Of a DNA stretch of 64,000 nt, positions 7,992-14,962 are shown piece by piece. Below the pieces are notes generated by a model. The model was given only the letters and a program-made list of their open reading frames with translations. It did no database searches and was not told the DNA's origin. Within the stretch, counting starts at the first letter, position 1. Every line of letters starts with the position of its first letter. The stretch comes from Euryarchaeota archaeon UBA52 (lineage in GTDB: Archaea; Thermoplasmatota; Poseidoniia; Poseidoniales; Thalassarchaeaceae): assembly GCA_002505455.1 (NCBI GenBank), contig DAVB01000060.1:23269-87268 (forward strand). The letters are read 5' to 3'. The translations under genes and the position numbers were made by a program.

Positions 7992-9137
7992 TTACCCCTT
8001 CCACTCACGATATTGAATCCATTCTACACCGGGAGCCATGTATTCTTCTACCAGCTTTCGCTCATCTTCATCAGATGGCAGGACTTCAGCAAGATAATCC
8101 GCATATTCTTCTTCACTGCCTTCGAATTCTTCTCCCATTACAGTGTATAACTTTCCAGAATACTTCCCTATTCCGCGATTGAATTTATCTGAGGGGATGT
8201 AAAGCTCCGGATCTCCTTCCGGCCGACCTTTGCTTATACGGGCCATTTCAGCTTTGATTTCGTCGAAATATAGTCCACGGCTCGCCTCATTCAGATGGTC
8301 TCTATCAGCATCATCATTAGATTCCCGTTCATCGTACCTGCCCTTTACCCCATAGACATACGCCCACTGTGCCGAAGTAGACTCATCTGTCCCGAAAAGG
8401 TCGAGACCCGTGCTAACCCACTTATTGACATATTTCTGAAGGAATGAAGTCGGTATAACGCCTGCCTTGACTATTCTTCTGAGACCATTCGCACCTGTTC
8501 CGAGATGGAAGGACTCTTCTTTGAGCATCGGACCCATTGATGCTGCTAGAGGTTGGAAAGAGCTAGTGGATAGCATCTTTAGTTGGTATTTCCCATCTCG
8601 ATCGATAAAATGAGTAAAACAGAAGAAGTCGAGCCAGTGATCGATTGGAGCATTGAATGAACCCAGAAGCCTTGTTCCATCCTGTGCATTCCTTTCCAGA
8701 AGCTTAGCCGCCTCACGAACTCCCTGCTCGCCGAAGTAAGTGCAGAGAAGATAGGCCATCTGCCAACCATGTCGCTGCTCTTCGCACATGATCCTAAGAG
8801 CTGATTTTCGATCATACTCAGTTGGCGCTGTCGCAAGAAGATGATTTTGCTGCTCTACCGAGGCAAATTCCGTATCGCCCTGGACGCTAATCATTGTGAT
8901 AATCGCATCTCGGATGTTCTGTTGGGGTATCTGCATCCTTCGACTCCACTTCGGCATCCCTTCAAAATCTCCGAATTCAATGCTGTCTCCAGCAGAGATC
9001 CAATCGAATCTGATTTCAAATCTGTAATCTCCAAGCCAAGCAGGATCGAATCCAATTCTAGTTTGCCATTCATGAAACTCCTGAACCCAGCCTTCGAAGT
9101 TTGGAGTGTAGCCCTCGACAATTTCAGTCCTGCCCAT
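7992..9137 (-). CDS. BoxB/PaaA-like diiron oxygenase (aromatic acyl-CoA epoxidase subunit)
   Basis: Ferritin-like diiron monooxygenase of 381 residues. The carboxylate-bridged iron ligands are visible as Glu95 in VEQQ, Glu120 and His123 in EEQRH, and Glu208 and His211 in EESFH. Segments SVQGDTEFASVEQQ, FIDRDGKYQLKML and VSTGLDLFGTDESTSAQ look like benzoyl-CoA 2,3-epoxidase subunit B (BoxB) and its relative PaaA. BoxB is usually longer (about 470 residues). Such enzymes insert one oxygen atom of O2 into the ring of an aromatic CoA ester and need a reductase partner (BoxA or PaaE); none is adjacent. Neighbouring crotonases, HAD, SDR and ALDH fit an aerobic aromatic-CoA pathway. The substrate is uncertain. 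Confidence 0.75.
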   Translation of the reverse strand: MGRTEIVEGYTPNFEGWVQEFHEWQTRIGFDPAWLGDYRFEIRFDWISAGDSIEFGDFEGMPKWSRRMQIPQQNIRDAIITMISVQGDTEFASVEQQNHLLATAPTEYDRKSALRIMCEEQRHGWQMAYLLCTYFGEQGVREAAKLLERNAQDGTRLLGSFNAPIDHWLDFFCFTHFIDRDGKYQLKMLSTSSFQPLAASMGPMLKEESFHLGTGANGLRRIVKAGVIPTSFLQKYVNKWVSTGLDLFGTDESTSAQWAYVYGVKGRYDERESNDDADRDHLNEASRGLYFDEIKAEMARISKGRPEGDPELYIPSDKFNRGIGKYSGKLYTVMGEEFEGSEEEYADYLAEVLPSDEDERKLVEEYMAPGVEWIQYREWKG

Positions 9138-9235
9138 GACCCTATGACTGCTAGGTCGTATTTCAAGTTCAGGCTTCTACCATCAAAATTCTACTATCAA
9201 ATATCTAAGCATAGCATCGTCATTGGAAACAGATT

Positions 9236-10096
9236 TTACTGCCCGGTGAATTTGGGGGTTTTCTTGTCAACATACGCCGCTATACCCGCTTTCGCATCAT
9301 CTGATTGGAAGAGATCGGATTGTAACTCGCGTTCCAGTGCAAGGTGATATTCCAATGGTATCTCAAGACCGCTCTGCACGCTCCTTTTGATATTTCCAAT
9401 TGCCTTTGCAGCAGCAAACGGAAGAGAGAACTGCCCTGCATAGTCAAGGACATCTTGGCGGAATTCCTCCAGACTCATACTATCATACACATCGTGCACG
9501 AGCGCCATATCTTTTGCTTCCTCGAATTGGAATTTCCTTCCAGTAACCATGATCTCCATTGATTTTGCCTTTCCTACTAATCGCGAAAGCCTAGCAGTGC
9601 CACCAGTACCAGCCAAAACTCCGAGTGAGACCTCTGGAAGACCGACTTGGAAATTTCCTTTACGAGCAATTCTGATGTCTGCCGCCATTGCGATTTCAAG
9701 CCCACCGCCTACGGTGTGTCCGTTCAGTGCGGCGACAACGAGCTTAGGCGTCTGCTCAAGCCGACTCAATGTCTCATTGGCATGGAGGCAAAAGAAGTAC
9801 TTGTAGCGAGGAGTAAGCCGATTTAGATATTTTATGCTAGCACCTGCTGAGAAGAATTTATCTCCATGCCCTGTTATCAGAATAACACTTACTTCGTCAT
9901 CGAAACGTGCGCTCAATACCGCATCATCTATGTCGTGCCACATTTCTCTGGTGTATGTATTAACTGCGGTTTTCCCTTCTTCAAGAGGCGCACCATCAGA
10001 GTCTGATATCAACTCTATAATGGCAATACCATTGTCAGTCACGCCATAGTTGACGAGTCTATTCTTCATTGGGGTAAGTTCGGGCCATTCAGCCAT
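9236..10096 (-). CDS. Enoyl-CoA hydratase (crotonase, PaaF-like)
   Basis: Crotonase-fold protein of 286 residues with oxyanion-hole segments FFSAGASIKYL and ALNGHTVGGGLEIAMAADIRI. The hydratase-type glutamate lies in VGLPEVSLGVLAGTGGTARLSRLVG. The C-terminus DDAKAGIAAYVDKKTPKFTG is the usual trimerisation tail. Unlike the PaaG-like crotonase at 4644 this one keeps the catalytic glutamate, so it is likely a genuine 2-enoyl-CoA hydratase. It lies between the GGR-like flavoprotein and the BoxB-like gene on the same strand. A 98-base gap downstream, with an AT-rich TATA-like stretch, could hold a separate promoter for the oxygenase operon. Confidence 0.85.
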   Translation of the reverse strand: MAEWPELTPMKNRLVNYGVTDNGIAIIELISDSDGAPLEEGKTAVNTYTREMWHDIDDAVLSARFDDEVSVILITGHGDKFFSAGASIKYLNRLTPRYKYFFCLHANETLSRLEQTPKLVVAALNGHTVGGGLEIAMAADIRIARKGNFQVGLPEVSLGVLAGTGGTARLSRLVGKAKSMEIMVTGRKFQFEEAKDMALVHDVYDSMSLEEFRQDVLDYAGQFSLPFAAAKAIGNIKRSVQSGLEIPLEYHLALERELQSDLFQSDDAKAGIAAYVDKKTPKFTGQ

Positions 10097-10157
10097 GCAT
10101 CACCGGCCTCAAACGCCCATATCAACCAAGCGATTAACAAGTTTGGATATCGAAGAG

Positions 10158-11381
10158 TCACTGATCAGAACTGCTGAAAGAAGTCTTAGCACCCTTCTTC
10201 TGTATCTTTTTCCATTGTTCGGATACTTCCATGGCCTCAGTGCTCGGCTCCCATGCGTCTCTCTTGAGCGCTTTTCGAAAAGGCATACGGAGATGCCGGC
10301 GTCCATCTGAAGACGCACCTCTCCTTAACATCGCCAACCGAGCAACGGGCCATATCATCCTCCTCAACAGCCCCGGCTCGTAAATTCGCCTCATGAATCG
10401 CAATCCATCCCCTGAACGTTTCTGATCTCTCATCCAGTATCTTGCTACTGCCTTGAACCCCCTGTCTCCCATTCTGTTCATCAAGAATCGATTAGTCGCA
10501 CTCGCCTTAACCAATGGGAGAAGACGCCTCCGAACCTCCTCTTCATAATCGATCTCCCCCATGATTGATTTCGCTGCCAGAACTCCGCTAGTTATCGCAT
10601 ACCGCATTCCGAAGCCCCACATGAAATCCTGAAGCCCACCCGCTTCTCCGACGTAATGGCGACCATCAACGATGTAACGATCCGGTATTGAGAAATCTCC
10701 CTTTCCGCCGACTCGCTTGATGGGTACTCTGTCTAATTTGTAGTAGCGTTCATACCATGCTATTGTCTCATCAAGGAAACGCCCACTCTTACGCTGTTTC
10801 CTCCATAGACACGTGCAAATTAATCCAATACCATCGATGATTATCATGTAGCTGTAGGCTCCTGGAGCAAGTTTGTCATTGAGCTGAAATGTTACATGAT
10901 TCTCATGACTGGTCTTGAATATCTCTCCGAATGCTACTGCACTCGATTGCTTCGGTCCGGCTGCTATTATGTCACATTCTGAAGGGTCCTTCTTGACCCC
11001 ATAGTGAATTGTGGCACCAGCTGATTTTGCCATTTCTTTGAATCCTTGGTCTATGCAGTGCTTATCTGTCCCCCGTTCCACTACTCTAAATGCGATACCG
11101 TCTGTGATTGGATTTGTTATTACATCATCAGGGTGGACCAGGTCAACTATGCTGAATGGGTCCGATTTGAAGGCCTCAGGATCAAGACCCCAATCACGCA
11201 TCTCATCAAAGAAGTCGTTTTGAGAAGTCCAATTCTCGATTCCTTGAAAGTCACCATCAAACCGGGCCCCACTATCTTTCCGTATCTCATGAACATGAAC
11301 TTCCCTTCCTGCTTTAGCAAGAATAGTCGCGGCCGCAAGGCCGGAAAGACCCGCCCCGAGTATGTCCACTCTTTCACCCAC
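10158..11381 (-). CDS. FAD-dependent oxidoreductase, geranylgeranyl reductase-like
   Basis: FAD-binding protein with the N-terminal dinucleotide motif ILGAGLSGLAAATILAKAG and the second FAD motif VGEAGGLQDFMWGFGMRYAITSG. A PGAYSYMI segment sits where geranylgeranyl reductases carry PGGYGW. This places it in the GGR/FixC-like flavoprotein group, whose archaeal members saturate isoprenoid lipid chains. The C-terminus (from about residue 300) is very basic and may be peripheral to the membrane. Lipid reduction is the default guess, but its position directly upstream of acyl-CoA genes leaves other substrates open. 58 bases separate it from the divergent moaE. Confidence 0.7.
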   Translation of the reverse strand: MGERVDILGAGLSGLAAATILAKAGREVHVHEIRKDSGARFDGDFQGIENWTSQNDFFDEMRDWGLDPEAFKSDPFSIVDLVHPDDVITNPITDGIAFRVVERGTDKHCIDQGFKEMAKSAGATIHYGVKKDPSECDIIAAGPKQSSAVAFGEIFKTSHENHVTFQLNDKLAPGAYSYMIIIDGIGLICTCLWRKQRKSGRFLDETIAWYERYYKLDRVPIKRVGGKGDFSIPDRYIVDGRHYVGEAGGLQDFMWGFGMRYAITSGVLAAKSIMGEIDYEEEVRRRLLPLVKASATNRFLMNRMGDRGFKAVARYWMRDQKRSGDGLRFMRRIYEPGLLRRMIWPVARLAMLRRGASSDGRRHLRMPFRKALKRDAWEPSTEAMEVSEQWKKIQKKGAKTSFSSSDQ

Positions 11382-11439
11382 GTTATTCCACCTCGTCTGA
11401 TAGAGATAGCCCTATCCCTCAGATTCGTGTCCGCCAGCC

Positions 11440-11859
11440 ATGGTCGTCGAGGTCATCGTCACAGAGAGTCCACTCGATCCTTCTAATTTGATGACAATGA
11501 TTGATTCGGACGGTGCTGGAGCAGTCGCGTCTTTCATCGGACTTGTTCGACCGAGTCATGGTGATGAACAAGTAATGGGACTCGAGTTTGAGGCATGGGG
11601 AAGCAGACTTCCTGCAATCTTACGGGAAATCGGAAAGAGGGCTGTTGAAGAGCAGAATCTAAGATCAATAGTCATAGCACACAGAATCGGCTATGTCGAA
11701 CCTGGTGAAACAATCGTTTGCATACATGCATCGGCGAATCACCGGGCTCAGGCTTTTGCTGCTTGTAGTTGGACCATCGACGAACTAAAACGCCAAGCAC
11801 CAATATGGAAGAAGGAGATCCGTTCAAGTGGCGAATATTGGATAGAGGGACTTGGTTGA
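11440..11859 (+). CDS. moaE: Molybdopterin synthase catalytic subunit MoaE
   Basis: Large subunit of molybdopterin synthase, which with MoaD thiocarboxylate converts cyclic pyranopterin monophosphate to molybdopterin. Family hallmarks are GAVASFIGLVR near the N-terminus, VIAHRIGYVEPGE, VHASANHR-like segment HASANHRAQAF, and the C-terminal RQAPIWKKE with the catalytic lysines. 139 residues is standard. moaC follows 43 bases downstream. No moaD, moaA or moeA lies in the window, so the rest of the pathway must be elsewhere. Confidence 0.9.
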   Translation: MVVEVIVTESPLDPSNLMTMIDSDGAGAVASFIGLVRPSHGDEQVMGLEFEAWGSRLPAILREIGKRAVEEQNLRSIVIAHRIGYVEPGETIVCIHASANHRAQAFAACSWTIDELKRQAPIWKKEIRSSGEYWIEGLG

Positions 11860-11902
11860 GATATGTCCGAGCGCCTAAGTACCCCCACGTGGAGAGAGAT
11901 GT

Positions 11903-12358
11903 ATGCCGAATAACCCGTCAGTCGTTGATATTGGTTCAAAAAAACCGATGTTTCGCCGAGCAATTGCAACCGGGGTACTGGTGGTCCCTCCACGGGTATT
12001 GGAAATAGCACTGGAGGGCATGACCTCCAAAGGAGACCTCAGAACGTCATCGACAATTGCTGCTATTATGGCAGTTAAGAATACGCCTACATCCCTTCCG
12101 CATTGTCACCCAATTCCTATAGATAGCTGCACCGTGGACTGGGAAGACGATAATCTTGGTTTGAGATGTACTGTTACTGTGACTTCCACGGCAAAAACGG
12201 GGGTCGAAATGGAGGCCCTATGTGGCGTATCAGCAGGACTACTTTGCGCTCTCGATATGCTAAAGCCAATCCTCAAGGACCCTGAGGGGCAGTATCCAGG
12301 AACCTCAATAGAAGGAATACGGGTATTATCGAAGCATAAGCATCCTGCGCAGGATTGA
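11903..12358 (+). CDS. moaC: Cyclic pyranopterin monophosphate synthase MoaC
   Basis: MoaC acts after MoaA in molybdenum cofactor synthesis. Visible hallmarks are MVDI-like VVDIGSK at the N-terminus, RRAIATG, the KGDL segment, AAIMAVKNTPTSLPHCHPIPID with the conserved Lys-Thr and His-x-His, and TGVEMEALCGVSAGLLCALDMLK. 151 residues is normal. It is in operon with moaE upstream; glpX starts 25 bases downstream on the same strand, so molybdopterin and gluconeogenesis genes may be co-transcribed. Confidence 0.92.
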   Translation: MPNNPSVVDIGSKKPMFRRAIATGVLVVPPRVLEIALEGMTSKGDLRTSSTIAAIMAVKNTPTSLPHCHPIPIDSCTVDWEDDNLGLRCTVTVTSTAKTGVEMEALCGVSAGLLCALDMLKPILKDPEGQYPGTSIEGIRVLSKHKHPAQD

Positions 12359-12383
12359 TTGCTACCCCCCTCTACAACAGGCT

Positions 12384-13331
12384 GTGCCAGTTTACGATTT
12401 CACGGAGGATTTCCTTCGCGCCACATCTTCAGCCGCAGCTGCGGCCTATGGTTGGATAGGCAAGGGAGACGGAAAAGCCGCAGATGGAGCAGCCGTCGAG
12501 GCAATGCGTGATGTTTTCGATACGATTCCATTCGATGGCAGAGTTGCTATCGGAGAGGGGGAGCGAGATGATGCTCCCATGCTCTGGATTGGTGAGCCAT
12601 TGGGCTCAAGTCAGGGGCTGGAGGATGCTCAAAGGATAGACATAGCAGTAGATCCTCTTGAATGCACCAATCATGTTGCAAATGATCTGCCCAATGCCAT
12701 GGCCGTTCTAGCCGCAGCTCCCAGGGGCGCCTTACTCCACGCGCCTGATTGTTATATGGATAAGATTGCAGGCCCCTCGATATTGAAAGGCGAAATTAGT
12801 CTAGAAGGGTCCACACAGTACAACCTAGAAGCGACAAGTCACGTACTTGACCGCCCAATATCTGATTTGACTGTGGTAGTGATGGACCGCCCTCGACATA
12901 CGGATCTAATTTCAAGAATAGAAGGAATGGGGGCTAATGTTCGATTGATTGGCGACGGAGACATAGCAGCAGCACTCGATGCAGCAGACCCCGAATCTAA
13001 TACCGATCTTTTGATGGGTATAGGAGCAGCACCTGAGGGAGTAATCACTGCTACAGCACTTCGCGGTATTGATGCCCCCTTTGAAGGACGACTCGTAACC
13101 ACAACAGAAGAGCATCAAGATAGAGCATTGAAGATGGTCGGAGACCGAATCAACGATATTTGGGATCGAGACGAACTGTGCGCTTCTTCAGATGCAGTAT
13201 ACATCGGATCGGGAGTTTGCACCGGAAGGATACCCGGAGTACGAAAGAACCAGGAAGGCAACATGATCGTAACTTCAGAGGTTATTGATGTCAAATCATC
13301 AACTAGATCGATTGTAGAAAGTACCCTATAA
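12384..13331 (+). CDS. glpX: Class II fructose-1,6-bisphosphatase GlpX
   Basis: Bacterial-type class II FBPase, the committed phosphatase of gluconeogenesis. Motifs seen: VAIGEGERDDAPMLWIGEPLG (metal and phosphate site), VDPLECTNH in place of the usual DPLEGT, PRGALLHAPDCYMDKIA, and GIGAAPEGVITATALR. 315 residues is the usual length. The start is a GTG. The Gly-to-Cys change inside the DPLEGT metal-binding loop is unusual and could affect activity or metal preference. The next gene is a class I aldolase, so two consecutive gluconeogenic enzymes are paired. Most archaea use a bifunctional FBP aldolase/phosphatase instead. Confidence 0.9.
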   Translation: MPVYDFTEDFLRATSSAAAAAYGWIGKGDGKAADGAAVEAMRDVFDTIPFDGRVAIGEGERDDAPMLWIGEPLGSSQGLEDAQRIDIAVDPLECTNHVANDLPNAMAVLAAAPRGALLHAPDCYMDKIAGPSILKGEISLEGSTQYNLEATSHVLDRPISDLTVVVMDRPRHTDLISRIEGMGANVRLIGDGDIAAALDAADPESNTDLLMGIGAAPEGVITATALRGIDAPFEGRLVTTTEEHQDRALKMVGDRINDIWDRDELCASSDAVYIGSGVCTGRIPGVRKNQEGNMIVTSEVIDVKSSTRSIVESTL

Positions 13332-13389
13332 TGAAGTTGCTCAAGGCGATGCCTTCATTTCCATCCCTCTTGTAGCCGTTCTGTAGAAT

Positions 13390-14397
13390 ATGTCGCCCCA
13401 GTCATTAGAACAAATCGCACAAGACCTAGTCGCACCCGGTAAAGGCATTCTTGCGGCCGATGAAAGCAATGGTACGATGTCAAAACGGTTGGAGGCAGTT
13501 AATATCGAACCGAGCGAGCATACTCGGAGAGCATATAGATCAGCCATGCTTTCATCAGAAGGAATTAATCAGTACATCTCAGGAGTGATACTGTTTGATG
13601 AGACTATACGTCAGAAAATGGATGATGGAACTCCAATACCCGATTATCTGATTTCTAAGGGAATCATTCCTGGCATAAAGGTGGACACGGGTGCCAAGCC
13701 ACTTTCATGGCATGAAGGTGAGACTGTTACCGAGGGTCTTGATGGATTGAGGGGCAGATGCGAAGAATACTATCGTATGGGCGCAAGATTCGCCAAGTGG
13801 AGGGCCGTCATCAAGATATCTGGAGACCTTCCAAGCGCCGCCGCAATCTCAGTAAACGCACATGCACTTGCAAGATATGCTGCTATATGCCAAGAACAGG
13901 GCATAGTCCCGATTATCGAACCTGAAGTTTTGATGACAGGGCCCCATGGATTAGAACAGTGCGCTTCAACCACGTCTAGAATATTGGATGCGGTATATTC
14001 AGAGTGCAAAGTTCAGGGAGTCAATCTCAGAGGTACTATCCTCAAACCCAATATGATATTACCAGGCTCAGAAGCTGAAAAGGCCGATACACGAACTGTT
14101 GCAAGGGCAACTGCAGAGGTGCTGAAAGCCATGGTCCCACAAGAAGTTGCAGGAGTCGCATTTTTGTCAGGCGGACAATCGGATGTAGATGCGACATCTC
14201 ATCTTAATGAGATCAACTTGATTATTGGAAATGCTCCTTGGCCGTTGACGTTTTCATTTGGTCGCGCACTTCTTGCAGATGCTCTGTCGCTATGGTCAAA
14301 GTCAGATCTGGACGGCGCTCAGGCGAAACTCCGCCATCGCTCCAAGATGAATGCTCTTGCAGCAGCAGGAACTTGGTCATCAGACCTTGAAGTATGA
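13390..14397 (+). CDS. Class I fructose-bisphosphate aldolase (classical type)
   Basis: Schiff-base aldolase that interconverts fructose-1,6-bisphosphate with two triose phosphates. The sequence follows the animal/plant/bacterial classical family: PGKGILAADESNGTMSKRL at the start, KWRAVIKI, PIIEPEVLMTG, the Schiff-base lysine in TILKPNMILPG, AFLSGGQS, and WPLTFSFGRALLADAL. 335 residues fits. This is not the archaeal FbaB/DhnA type, so it was probably gained laterally. It pairs with glpX 59 bases upstream. Its end is two bases from the end of a convergent small wHTH gene. Confidence 0.92.
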   Translation: MSPQSLEQIAQDLVAPGKGILAADESNGTMSKRLEAVNIEPSEHTRRAYRSAMLSSEGINQYISGVILFDETIRQKMDDGTPIPDYLISKGIIPGIKVDTGAKPLSWHEGETVTEGLDGLRGRCEEYYRMGARFAKWRAVIKISGDLPSAAAISVNAHALARYAAICQEQGIVPIIEPEVLMTGPHGLEQCASTTSRILDAVYSECKVQGVNLRGTILKPNMILPGSEAEKADTRTVARATAEVLKAMVPQEVAGVAFLSGGQSDVDATSHLNEINLIIGNAPWPLTFSFGRALLADALSLWSKSDLDGAQAKLRHRSKMNALAAAGTWSSDLEV

Positions 14398-14399
14398 GA

Positions 14400-14660
14400 T
14401 CATCCTTGGAGCCCAGGATTTCGCTCGTCTTCTCTCAGAGTCCAGACACATATCTCGTATCTCCCCGAGAGAGCACCTCCTCGCTTCGTCGTCGCTATCT
14501 TCCGAATATCTTTGTCTTTCGAGAGAACATTACCGAGTTGCTGGGGAGTAGTGCCATGACGCATTGTCGAATTGACATGCTCAAGAATCTCAGTAGTATT
14601 CGCCTGACCTCTTTCGTCTAGGAATTTCTTGATTTTTTCTCTGAGTCGTGTTGTTCTCAT
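14400..14660 (-). CDS. Small winged-helix protein, 86 aa
   Basis: The frame extends to 14762, but a perfect GGAGGTG Shine-Dalgarno at 14668-14674 points to the ATG at 14660. The protein is one basic helix-turn-helix-like domain: RLREKIKKFLDERGQANTTEILEHV, TTPQQLGNVLSKDKDIRKIA, then a hairpin-like tail ending in aromatic residues. This looks like a winged-helix domain that could bind DNA or RNA. It is convergent with the aldolase. The gene function is not known. Confidence 0.65.
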   Translation of the reverse strand: MRTTRLREKIKKFLDERGQANTTEILEHVNSTMRHGTTPQQLGNVLSKDKDIRKIATTKRGGALSGRYEICVWTLREDERNPGLQG

Positions 14661-14962
14661 TGATCTGCACCTCCGCTTCAAACGCTTTACCAGAAGGCTA
14701 TTTGGAAAACTATTGGAGTCTTCCTCAGTAACCATCCGCCTCAGCGTTATGACACAGGACAATCGACCACAATATAACGCTTCTTGGTCGAGTCTGTATT
14801 TTGGTTACATCAAGTTGCAGGAATAGACCTCATCTTGACTACTTAATGCATCCATTGCAATGGTAGCTAGTTATTTTCGACTGGAAATATGTAACATAAT
14901 ATAACAAAAATAACATTTTAATAGAATAAATGTACAGTAAAACACGTTATGATTGACAGGGG
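14661..14962. promoter_or_regulatory. Divergent intergenic region with AT-rich promoter zone
   Basis: 302 bases separate two outward-facing genes. 14668-14674 holds the Shine-Dalgarno of the small wHTH gene (minus strand). A TTATATT-like element on the minus strand near 14770 could be its TATA box. From about 14870 to 14945 the sequence is extremely AT-rich with repeated ATAACA/AATAA words, likely the promoter of the 856-aa regulator on the plus strand. No ORF, RNA or repeat structure of note was found in the rest. Confidence 0.4.
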
